DNA from: Anaerolineales bacterium
Lineage (GTDB): Bacteria > Chloroflexota > Anaerolineae > 4572-78 > J111
Assembly: GCA_015075185.1 (NCBI GenBank)
Contig: JABTUW010000003.1
Span: 434,001 to 498,000 of the forward strand
Reading direction: 5' to 3'
Length of the DNA: 64,000 nt
Of this stretch, positions 8,855-17,106 are shown piece after piece; position 1 is the stretch's first letter; the number at the start of each line of letters is the position of its first letter. The notes under the pieces are model-generated. The model saw only the letters and a program-made list of their open reading frames with translations, was not told the origin of the DNA and did no database searches. The position numbers and the translations under genes were made by a program.

Positions 8855-8859
8855 ATAAG
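8855..8859. repeat. Right 5-bp target-site duplication (ATAAG) of the IS
   Basis: Direct copy of 6800-6804, abutting the right terminal inverted repeat. Confidence 0.8.
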
Positions 8860-8866
8860 CTCAATT

Positions 8867-9226
8867 TTACCAACTCAAAGTTTGCGCGCCGTTAACCAAA
8901 GCTTCAACGGCCGTGGCCGCCCCAATAATTTCGGCTCCGTCAATCAGGTCGGCCTGATTAATGTTGCGAGGCTTGGCACAGGCACCACAGACCCAAACCC
9001 GTCCTCCAGTGGCTACAAATTGCTGAATCAGTTCACTTAAGGGAGCAAACCCATTGGCCTGTAACCCGTGGGTATAACCTTTGGTAGCCACCCAGACCCC
9101 CTCGATTGTCAACAAGACGGTCGCCTCCTGATTGGAGTTGCGGGCCACGTTGCCCACCAGAAATGCCAGTGAAGCGCGTTCAACATCATCCTTGCCATGT
9201 GTATTGTGCAGCATTACTTGGGCCAT
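8867..9226 (-). CDS. DsrE/DsrF-like sulfur-relay family protein (CxxC form)
   Basis: DsrE-fold proteins carry persulfide on a conserved Cys and pass sulfur to or from TusA-type partners. This 119-aa protein starts at the ATG at 9226 with a strong AGGAGGA site. It has ERASLAFLVGNVA, VLLTIEGVWVATKGY and the active region VWVCGACAKPRNI (CxxC). It is 27 bp downstream of the methyltransferase-TusA gene and probably the last gene of the OsmC/methyltransferase/DsrE operon. The insertion sequence begins just past its stop. It is a distant relative of the TGA-containing DsrE at 18.2-18.6 kb. Persulfide handling is inferred from family and neighbours. Confidence 0.88.
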   Translation of the reverse strand: MAQVMLHNTHGKDDVERASLAFLVGNVARNSNQEATVLLTIEGVWVATKGYTHGLQANGFAPLSELIQQFVATGGRVWVCGACAKPRNINQADLIDGAEIIGAATAVEALVNGAQTLSW

Positions 9227-9252
9227 ATTATCCTCCTGATAAAAATTATTGC

Positions 9253-10356
9253 TCAACCCACCCGGCGAATTAGATAACGATCCCCCTGTCGGGTCACCAA
9301 TTCGTGACCGGTCAATCGGCACCAGGCCGGTAGATCAACCGCTACGCTGGGATCCATGGCCCGGACTTCAACGGTCTGGCCCGGCGACAGGCCGTGCATT
9401 AGCCCTGCGATTTCGTTCAATGGGCCATAGGCACAGCCTAGATCACCCGCGTCGTAAAGGCGTCTGCGCCCAAGATTGAGGCGGGTGTTGTCGCCCCTGG
9501 GGGCTTCGTCCCCACCTACGAAGGGAACTTCGCAATTCAGGGCGGCCAGAGCCGTTGCCCATTCGGCCTCAACACGCGGTTTACGGGCGCGGAAGTTAAT
9601 GCCCAGGGTGCCAAAGTTGGCCGCACTGCTCGCTTGGGGCGCGCCGCTGAAAACGTTGGCTCGCCAGGTGATCTCGAAATCCACAAAACCGGCCATGACC
9701 ACGGCCATTTGCAACTCTGCTTCCAGCAGAGCGCCGGCAATTCAGCCAGTCCACAAGTCTATCTTGCGTTTGGCGCTTTCCGGCACCGGCTTTTGCACCA
9801 GGATGTCGCCAATTTGTAAACGGCCGCCGGGCTTGAGCACCCGGGCCATCTCGTGCAGGGCCGCAGACTTATCGGGCATGAGGTTGAGGACACCGTTGGA
9901 GATCACCACATCGGCCCAGCCATCCAGCACCGGCAAAGCCTCACCGTATCCCTCCCGGAACTCCATATGATCCAGTCCGGCCTCCAGCGCCGCCTGCTGG
10001 GCTTTGTTGAGCATGGCCGGGGTCATATCCACCCCAACTACCCGCCCGGCCGGACCAACCATCTTGGCCGCGATCAGGCTGTCAATCCCGGCCCCGCTGC
10101 CCACGTCCACCACCCGTTCGCCGGGTTTTAGTTCCCCCAGGCTAAAGGGATTGCCGGTTCCGGCGAAGGACTCGATGGACGTTTCGGGGATGCCGGCCAG
10201 CCATTCCTCCGGGTAGCCCAGCAAGCGGGCCAGCGGCCGCCCGGTGTGAAAGTGAAAGCCACGTTCAGGTTCGAGCGCCACCTGTTCGTATTCTTCCTGG
10301 ATCGCGGCGCGCAACGATCCCAGGTCGAGTGTCGGTAGGTAATTTGTTGCAATCAT
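9253..10356 (-). CDS. Probable selenocysteine-containing SAM methyltransferase fused to TusA (in-frame TGA at 9742-9744)
   Basis: Class I SAM-dependent methyltransferase of the ArsM-like group. Residues 1-204 hold the SAM fold (VVDVGSGAGIDSLIAAKMVG, VVGVDMTPAMLNKAQ, DVVISNGVLNLMPDK, RVLKPGGRLQIGDILV) and end IDLWTG. TGA follows and the same frame continues IAGALLEAELQMAVV, MAGFVDFEITWRANVFSG and FGTLGINFRARKP. Relatives have Cys at the TGA position (my recollection of DLWTGCIAGAL). After a linker, a TusA-like domain (DLGCAYGPLNEIAGLM, MDPSVAVDLPAWCRLTGHEL) completes 367 aa. A hairpin resembling bacterial SECIS lies 9 nt after TGA. The start is 3 nt from the OsmC stop. The Cys triad for arsenite is incomplete (GIDS), so the substrate is open. 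Without recoding the product would be a 204-aa truncated protein. Confidence 0.8.
9714..9732 (-). promoter_or_regulatory. SECIS-like hairpin after TGA, methyltransferase copy 1
   Basis: On the minus strand, 9 nt after TGA, GCTCTGC pairs with GCAGAGT (six Watson-Crick pairs and one G-U) around the loop UGGAA. The loop begins 17 nt after the TGA and has G among its first nucleotides, as bacterial SECIS elements do. Confidence 0.65.
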
Positions 10357-10359
10357 CGC

Positions 10360-10944
10360 TCAGTCCTTTAGGGAGACGGTCACGGGAACCGGGTTGCGGA
10401 TGATGTCCAGGACCGGGGAAGTCTTCTGGACATAATTGCATAGCTCCACCAGCTTCTCCCGAGGGGCATCGCTCTTCACCCGGTAGGTCAGGCGGATACT
10501 TTCATACCCCGGACGCACTGCTTCAGACAGGCCCAGAAAGGCGCGCAGGTCCAGATCCCCTTCCAGGTCGAAGCTCAGGCTCTCGACAGTAATACCTTGA
10601 GCGGCCGCATTGTAGATAAAGCCGACCGCCAGGCAGGAAGCCAGAGCATGCAGGACGGCTTCAACAGCATTGGGACCGGCGTTGCCGCCCAGGAGTACGG
10701 GAGGTTCGTCTCCTTCCAGGATCAGGGGTCGGCTCCTGGAGGTATCCTCCTGGCCGGCGCCGTAAAACCCCTGGATCGTGGTGCGCGAGTGACCGCCCTC
10801 GCTCCATTCATTGTGGGCCCGGAACTGGAAACGGGCCAGCGCTGGGTTCTGCTGGATGGCGTTTACGGTCGTCACGAGTTGGTCTACGTTAACGCCATTG
10901 ATCAGGGTTGAAGTTTGAATAGTCATCGTTTGGTTTCCTTTCAT
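10360..10944 (-). CDS. OsmC-like family protein
   Basis: OsmC/Ohr-fold proteins reduce peroxides or handle thiols through two Cys. The 194-aa protein has AVEAVLHALASCLAVGFIY with the first Cys, ESLSFDLEGDLDLRAFLGL, and LCNYVQKTSPVLDIIRNPVP with the second, in the arrangement of the larger OsmC-like subgroup. The start could be the first ATG (MKGNQT) or the ATG at 10926 (MTIQTSTL), which fits family length better. It is the first intact gene of the operon OsmC, methyltransferase-TusA, DsrE. A small palindrome lies upstream at 10952-10966. The redox-sulfur context agrees with its neighbours. Confidence 0.9.
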   Translation of the reverse strand: MKGNQTMTIQTSTLINGVNVDQLVTTVNAIQQNPALARFQFRAHNEWSEGGHSRTTIQGFYGAGQEDTSRSRPLILEGDEPPVLLGGNAGPNAVEAVLHALASCLAVGFIYNAAAQGITVESLSFDLEGDLDLRAFLGLSEAVRPGYESIRLTYRVKSDAPREKLVELCNYVQKTSPVLDIIRNPVPVTVSLKD

Positions 10945-10951
10945 TATGCTT

Positions 10952-10966
10952 AGATATAACTTATCT
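10952..10966. promoter_or_regulatory. Small inverted repeat upstream of the OsmC operon (possible operator)
   Basis: AGATA, five bases, TATCT: a perfect 5-bp dyad just upstream of the OsmC start, in AT-rich DNA suited to a promoter. Weak evidence by itself. Confidence 0.35.
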
Positions 10967-11012
10967 TTCTACTTCTGGCGAGCTTTTTTGATGACCGTCA
11001 CCAAGCGGGTGT

Positions 11013-11072
11013 GGCGCTGAAAACGTCGGGTTGCCAGGTGATCTCGAAATCCACAAAACGGTTATGACCACA
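11013..11072 (-). pseudogene. Third, fragmentary copy of the methyltransferase 3' segment
   Basis: About 58 bp match, at roughly 50 positions by eye, the part of both methyltransferase genes that encodes MAGFVDFEITW and VFS (copy 1 at about 9644-9703). Nothing else of the gene remains. It lies against the end of the hydrolase pseudogene and shows that the methyltransferase was duplicated or recombined locally more than once. Confidence 0.8.
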
Positions 11073-11089
11073 TCTTTATCAACTAGAAG

Positions 11090-11876
11090 TACCATGGCGC
11101 AGAGAAAGTCCAACATCAACCGCGCCAACAGCTCACCCTTCGACCAAACAAGAAAGTGGTCGGCGTTAGGCACAATGGTGGCTCTGCTTGAGGGATCGCT
11201 CGGTACATTTCGATGGCTTGCTCGACAGGAAGGAGGGTATCATCACGGTCGCCGACCACAATAAGTGTTGGCTCGCCAATCGTCTTCAGGTCCTGAAGCG
11301 TATATGGCAACGGGCTAGCCACAGTTTGGAGATTGCTATCAGTAAGCTCTTCCAATAATCTTGTCCTTGAAATGTATCGTGTTGGGCTTGGAATAATTGG
11401 ACGAAGTCGGGGTGGGCACGCTCGAACTGCTCAAAGTTCACGCTCCCTGCCCCTCAATGCCAAACATGCCGGTGAATTCGCTGTAGGCTTCGGCATATTG
11501 ATACTGTGCTGCGCCAGCCACATAGGCCTTGGCGAGTTTGGGGTGCTTTATGGCGAGGTGCTAACGCAATAATCCCCATCGCTGTACCCGCAGACGAGCG
11601 GCTGGTCGAGATCCAGCGCACGATGAACGCAGCCGTGTCGTCGGCCATGGGGATAGTCCAACGTGTCTGCCGGATTCCTGGTTCTGCCGTGACCACGACT
11701 ATCGAGGGCAATCACCCTGAAATGTCGGGCCAACAGAGGATTTGATGTTCCCATATGGTCAGGTTGACCATCCCCCCATGAATCAGCACCAACGGCTCGC
11801 CAGTGCCATATTCCTCATAGTAGATATTTAGATCATTCACCTGCACACACTGTCCCTGTTGGACAGAAGTTCCCAT
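11090..11876 (-). pseudogene. Frameshifted alpha/beta hydrolase
   Basis: Read leftward from the ATG at 11876: MGTSVQQGQCVQVNDLNIYY, then EPLVLIHGGMVNLTIWEHQ, an oxyanion-loop region. After a frame change comes HFRVIALDSRGHGRTRNPAD, then LDLDQPLVCGYSDG (nucleophile elbow), interrupted by another shift at MADDTAAFI. Later, in a third frame, IGEPTLIVVGDRDDTLLPVE and finally PNADHFLVWSKGELLARL. Order and spacing are those of an intact alpha/beta hydrolase of about 260 aa, but at least four indels separate the pieces. Either a decayed gene or locally poor sequence. Confidence 0.85.
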
Positions 11877-11879
11877 GTT

Positions 11880-12053
11880 GACATAGCATCGTCTCCTATT
11901 AAATAGGGTTGAACGTATTTTAACAGGCTCACCTCACAAAAATCTTATTTCGGCCTTAATTTGGCATGACTTTTCACTTTTTGGGCAACAAAATGCCGGG
12001 ACATTTGTCCCGGCATGCGAAGAATCAAGGTTGGCCTGCTAGAGGATTAGGGG
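11880..12053. other. Spacer between hydrolase and SARP remnants
   Basis: I see nothing coding here. It contains AT-rich DNA with possible promoter for the hydrolase near 11.9 kb and a short CCGGGACATTTGTCCCGG dyad around 11997, which may be a terminator. Confidence 0.4.
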
Positions 12054-15000
12054 TCAGGTCGCGCCCAGCCGCTCTAAGATCCGCTGGGCTTCCGTTTGCA
12101 TCGCCTGCGCTGTCGCCAGGTCGTCCGGCGCTCCACGGTCAAGCCGGAGCGGCGGCAGCGGCCAGGCAGCGTGCGGCTTCGTATTCGTTCCCCGCCGCGG
12201 CGTACCCGGCCTGGGCTTCGACATAATCGTCCAACGCGGCGTCGAGCCGGCCCTGGGCTGCCGCCAGCTCTCCGCGCGATTGGCGCGCCATCGCCAGCCA
12301 CATGTTGGCTCGCGTATTGTTCCGCTGCCGCGTCCAGTTGGCGGCAGAAGCGTTCGGCGGCGGCAAAGTCGCCCGCGGCCACCCGCACGCTCACCGCCAC
12401 TGGCAAAAGCAAGGCGTCGCAGGTAGCGCAATGGCCGTGACGCTCGCTCATCGCCAGGCCAAGGTCAGGGGCCTGGTCGGCGCATCGGGGTCGCCTGCGG
12501 CTGGGCGATTGCAGGCCATGGCGGCATAGAGGCGGGCCAGGCGGTGCCCCCGCATGAGGGCCTGCTCGGCTGCCATCACACCCTCTTCCAGCGTCGTTTG
12601 TCCAAGGGCCAGTTGGCCGCGAGCCGTCTGGAGCACACCCAGCCGCTGGCAGGCCAGCGCTTCCCGGAGGCCGCGCCGATCTCGCGGTAAAGCTGGATCG
12701 ATTCGTGCAGGGGCCGCTTCTGCCGCCGCCCAGTGGCCGGCCTGAAATTCGAGCGCCCCGTTAAAGCACTGACATAAGGCGATCGCCCGTGGTGCGCCCA
12801 TCCGCCGCGCCTGCTCATGGGTGGTGCTGACGGCCTGCTTCACCTCTTCGTAACCCTTATCACCGTACAGGTGATACTCCCACAGTCACAAGTGGACATC
12901 AAAGGCTTCGGTCACATCCAGGCTCGAGCCGGTCAGGGCTGCCCGCTGCTGCTCAAAACCGATACCGGTCCGCCATTCCCCCAGCGAGTGGCAAGCCAGC
13001 GCCAGTATCTCGAAGGCGCGGGCAATCGCCGCCGGATCGTTCAGCCGCTCGGCGATGGCCAGGCTACGCTGCGCCACCTCGAAGGCCTCATGGTACTCAT
13101 TGCGGTGCCAGTGTAACTGGGCCACATTGTAGAGCACGTAGGCATAGTCGGCCGCATCCTTGTGTTCGTCCACCTCGGCCAGCGCGGTGACTAGATGCGT
13201 CTCAGCCGCTGCGGTGTCTCCAACTGTAATCAATGCGACCGCAGCGCCGCGGTGCAGGCGCGCTCGATCGGAGCCTGCTGGCTGCCACCCCTCGCCGGGC
13301 GGGAGCGCCAGCGCCTGCTCGAAGCGGGCCACACCCTGGGGCGTGTCGGCCAGGATAATCCGCCACCAGCCCAGTGCCTCCAGGATCATCCAACGGTGGG
13401 CAGGATCGGCCAGTTGCAACGCATCCATCAGGGCCAGCGCCCGCTCAAAGTAGCCGACCGCGCTCTCAAAGGCGTAGACGGCCGACGCTTTCTGTCCGGC
13501 CCGCAGCAGATACTCGAGGGCGCGGTCGCGGCGGTCGCTCAGATCGTAGTGGAAGGCCAGGTCCTCGATATAGGGATCGAGTCCCGTGAGCTGGTGGGTG
13601 TACAGCGCCTCGACCGTGGCCGCGGCCTGGCCGTGCAGCCGGGCTCGTCGCGCCCGGCTAAGGGCGGTGTAGAGAGCCTGGCGGGTCAACGCATGCCGGA
13701 AGCGATAGCCGTCCGCCGTCTCCTCCAGCAGATGACCGGTGAGCGCGGCATCGAGGGCATCGAGCAGCGCACCATCGGGCAGCCCGGCTACGCCGCGCAG
13801 CACATCGAAGCGGAACTCGCGTCCGACCGCTGCCGCCGCCGTGAGAGCCGCTTCGACGAGCGGCCCAAGGCGGCGCGCTCGCTCGCGTAGCAGCCCGGCG
13901 AGATCAGCGGAGATGCCTAGCGTAGCGCCCGGCCGCAGCCGCCACTGCCCGGCCTGGTCGTCTATCTGGCCTGACTTGAGCAGGGCGCGGGTCATCTCCT
14001 CGATGAAGAAGGGATTGCCCTCGGTGATCTCGAATACCGCCTTGACCAACTCCGGGGCCACGCCGCTGCCGAGCGTATGGGCCACAAGACTGGCGGCGTC
14101 GCGCTCGGCCAGCGGCGCCAGAGTCAGGGTCTCGCTCAAACGCTCGCGGTAGAGCGCGTTGAGTAGCGCGCCGAGCGGCGTGGCGGTCGTGTCGCCCAGA
14201 TCGCTGCGGCAGGTGGCCAGCAGCACCACGGGAGCCGCCCGCGTCTGCCGGGCCAGGTAATGGAAGAGCCGCAGGCTGGCCTCGTCGGCCGCATGCAGAT
14301 CATCTACCAGCAGGGCTACCGGGTTACGCAACGCCAGGCCGGTCACGAAGACGGCGGTGGCGTTGAACAACGCCCACTGCTCCTGTTGTGGGTCGCTGGA
14401 TCCACGGGGTCTGAAGGAGGTGATCGGGTTCTCAGCGGGGGGGCGCTGGTGTTCGGCCAAGTAGCGGTCGAAAGCCTCGACAAAGGGTTGGTAGGCCAGT
14501 TGCCCCTCCTGCTCGTAGGCCGCGCCAAAGAGCACAGTCATGCCGCTGCCGACTGCTGCGCACAGGAGTTCGCCCGCCAGGAGGGTTTTCCCGATGCCGG
14601 CGTCGCCGGTAATCAGGAGGGTCATGCCCCGCCCCTGCCGGACCGTGTCCAACCCACCACGCAGCCTTTCGAATTCAGCCTCGCGTCCTACCAGCGCCGG
14701 GCTGGGTTCGAGCTTGAACGCAGCGGAGGGGAGGGGGCGGCCGGTTGAACTGATTGATCCAGGCCACGCGGTCAGCTCGCCGCTGAGGATTTGCCCGTAC
14801 AAGGCCGCCGTTTCCGGCTCGGGCGGCACGTCCAGGTCGGTCGCCAGGGCTTCCACGCAGGTCTGATACTGGCGCAGCGCCTCGTGACGGCGCCCGGCCA
14901 GGGCGTAGAGCCGCATCAGTTCGCGATGAACCAGCTCGTCGGCCGAATCGCCACCCACGGCCAGCAGCGGACTGAGCAGGGCAATCGCGCCAGCGTAGTT

Positions 15001-15543
15001 GCGGGCATCACGGCGATACGCCGCCAGGGCCAGGCGGGCTTCGCGCTGGCGGCGATAGAGCGCCTCGCGCGGGAGCAAGGTCCACTCGGCGTATCGGTCG
15101 TCGGGCAGCAGATCGCCCTGGTAGAGGTCCAACGCCTGTGCAAGATCGGCCGCGCGCTGCTCAGGAGGTACGGTCGGCGCTGTGGCGCACAGCCGCTCGA
15201 ACTCCTGGACATCTACCCAGACTGATGGCTCGAGGCTCAAAACGCCATCTTCAAAGTTAAAGATCGCTTCGGCCGCACCAGGGCCGAGAGCCGTGTCAAG
15301 GGTCTGGCGCAAAGCATGGAGCGTGCTGTACAGGTTGTTCGCCCCGGAAGCGAGGTTGGCCCCCGGCCAGAGGAACTCAATCGCCTGTTCTTTCAACAGG
15401 CGCCGGTCCAGGGCCAGGCGTTGGAGGAGGGCGGCGGCCTTGCGGCGCGGCCAATCGGCGGCACTCAAAGTACGTTCTCCCCAACCAACCTGGAACCGCC
15501 CCAACAGGCAGATGTGAATAGAGGGCACCATTAATGCTGGCAT
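12054..15543 (-). pseudogene. SARP (BTAD)-AAA ATPase-TPR transcriptional regulator, interrupted in its 3' half
   Basis: Large activator. The N-terminal winged helix begins IHICLLGRFQVGWGERTLSA; the BTAD repeat region includes ALDLYQGDLLPDDRYAEW and MRLYALAGRRHEALRQYQTC. The ATPase has VGREAEFERL, Walker A LLITGDAGIGKTLLAGELL and VALLVDDLHAADEASLRLF. Long TPR-like helices follow. An in-frame TGA at 12886-12888 follows EAFDVHL, and the frame resumes LWEYHLYGDKGYEEV as far as about 12448. Further on, homology hops frames several times (for example LHESIQLYREIGAASG in another frame) before ending ILERLGAT at 12054. The start is ATG at 15543 or 15531. It lies between the two accessory clusters. 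The 5' product alone would be about 885 aa. Confidence 0.75.
12858..12876 (-). other. Perfect 7-bp hairpin 9 nt after the internal TGA of the SARP gene
   Basis: TATCACC, loop UGUAC, GGTGATA. Distance from TGA, stem length and loop size equal those of the hairpins after the TGA of the two methyltransferases. It could be chance, since the gene has further frame breaks downstream. Confidence 0.45.
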
Positions 15544-15831
15544 CGTTTGCTTCACCTGATAAACTATGCTCCTTCCCCCATTTGCAAGGACAACCCAGTG
15601 AAGCTGGCCAGGCTTAGCAATTTGAAATGACAGCAGCAAACTCAAAAAGAAAGTAGATTTATCACCCAGCGATTATGGTAATTTGTACCATTCTTATTTT
15701 TATTTTACTTCGGGTTGACGGCATTTCCAAAACCAAAACGGGCTGTTTCGTCAAGTTGGAGAGTAGCTTCAGCTATAAAATAACACCTCTCACTGAAAAA
15801 TCTATCTTGGTAAACTCACGTCTATCCGTCA

Positions 15832-17097
15832 TCACCGTTTGGATAAGGTCTCGTACATCACCCCGGCGACGATCACGCCCGAAAGAAAGGTCAACCCACC
15901 GATAGCAGCAATGGCAACCGGGATGCCGAGCGCATCAGCCAGCAGCCCGGCCATCAGCGCCCCGACCGCATAGCCGCCGTCCCGCCACAGTCGATAAACC
16001 CCCACCGCCGAGGCCCGCCATTCAGGATGAGCGACATCGGAGATAGCAGCTAACAGGGTAGGGTAGACCAGGGCCGTACCCAGCCCCAGCAGCACCGCCC
16101 CGCCGAGCCACCCCAAGAAACTCTGGCCAATGACAAACAGCCCAATCCCGACTGCCTGAATCCACATTCCAGCAGCGATCAGCCACTTGCGGCCCCAACG
16201 GTCGCTGAGCGCCCCGGTGAGAAGTTGGCTGATACTCCACACGCCCGGATAGGTAGCGGCAATAATGCCTACTTGCTCCAGGGGTAGCCCCGCCCCAGCC
16301 AAGAAGATAGGTACCAACCCCCAGACCATGCCATCGTTGAGATTGTTAACCATTCCGGCTTGACTGACCGCAAAGAGCGCCCGGTCTTTCCAACTGGTTA
16401 AAAGCAGGACCTGACCAAATGAGATTTCCGCCCCCTTGCCTTTCTGCTCCGTCGCTCCCCGGCTGGCTTGCTGTGCTTCGTGCCGGGCGTGGCCGTGCGT
16501 CTCACGGACAAAGAAGATGGAAAGCAGGAGTCCCAAGACGGCAAAGGCGATGCCAGGATAAAAGGGGACGGGACGCAAACCATAAGCAGCGGCCAGGTAG
16601 CCGGTCGCCAGGGCAGACAGGGAGACGGCCAGGTAGCCGGCAAATTCGTTCAGCCCCATGGCCAGCCCGCGCTGCTTGGGGCCAACCAGGTCCATCTTCA
16701 TAATCACCGCCGTAGACCAGCACAGCCCTTGATTGATTCCCAACAGTACATTGGCAAAGACCACCCAGCCCCAACTGGGCGCAAAAATGATCAGCAACGG
16801 CACGGGCAATCCGGCCAGCCAGCCGGCAATTAAGATACGCTTGCGCCCCACTCGGTCGGAAAACCGCCCGGCGAACAGATTGGCCAGGGCTTTGACCAGG
16901 CCAAAACTAACCAGGAAGGAGAGCGTCACCGACCTAGCGACCAGGCCAAAGTCGGCCTCGGCGATGAGAGGTAAGACGGTTCGCTCCAGGCCGACCATCG
17001 CCCCCACAAAGGCATTTACAATAACTAATAAAGTGAACTGTTCCCAATTAGCCCGCAGGCCCAGGCGGATAGAGGTTAAGGTAGTTGGCGTCATCAT
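15832..17097 (-). CDS. MFS transporter, last gene of accessory cluster 2
   Basis: 421-aa major facilitator with twelve predicted membrane helices. The loop 2-3 signature is LFAGRFSDRVGRKRILIAGW and its second-half counterpart is LLTGALSDRWGRKWLIAAGM. A charged cytoplasmic loop (ARHEAQQASRGATEQKGKGA) joins the halves. It starts 10 nt after the rhodanese-beta-lactamase gene, so it is co-transcribed with it. Its 3' end has a degraded second copy at 6489-6738. MFS pumps next to ArsR and ArsM-like genes often export metalloid or thiol compounds; here that is inference from context. Confidence 0.9.
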   Translation of the reverse strand: MMTPTTLTSIRLGLRANWEQFTLLVIVNAFVGAMVGLERTVLPLIAEADFGLVARSVTLSFLVSFGLVKALANLFAGRFSDRVGRKRILIAGWLAGLPVPLLIIFAPSWGWVVFANVLLGINQGLCWSTAVIMKMDLVGPKQRGLAMGLNEFAGYLAVSLSALATGYLAAAYGLRPVPFYPGIAFAVLGLLLSIFFVRETHGHARHEAQQASRGATEQKGKGAEISFGQVLLLTSWKDRALFAVSQAGMVNNLNDGMVWGLVPIFLAGAGLPLEQVGIIAATYPGVWSISQLLTGALSDRWGRKWLIAAGMWIQAVGIGLFVIGQSFLGWLGGAVLLGLGTALVYPTLLAAISDVAHPEWRASAVGVYRLWRDGGYAVGALMAGLLADALGIPVAIAAIGGLTFLSGVIVAGVMYETLSKR

Positions 17098-17106
17098 TCT
17101 TTCTGC

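Noticed and set aside
9253..9714. A separate 153-aa gene starting at TTG 9714
   Set aside because: It is in frame with the methyltransferase through the TGA, and the copy-2 gene shows the same continuity, so it is better read as the rest of one protein. If TGA is not recoded it would be a TusA protein with a strange start.
9742..9744. TGA read as tryptophan (alternative genetic code)
   Set aside because: Many genes here use TGA as stop and TGG for Trp, and relatives have Cys, not Trp, at this position.
10360..10944. Selenocysteine in the OsmC protein
   Set aside because: Both expected Cys are encoded as Cys and there is no internal TGA.
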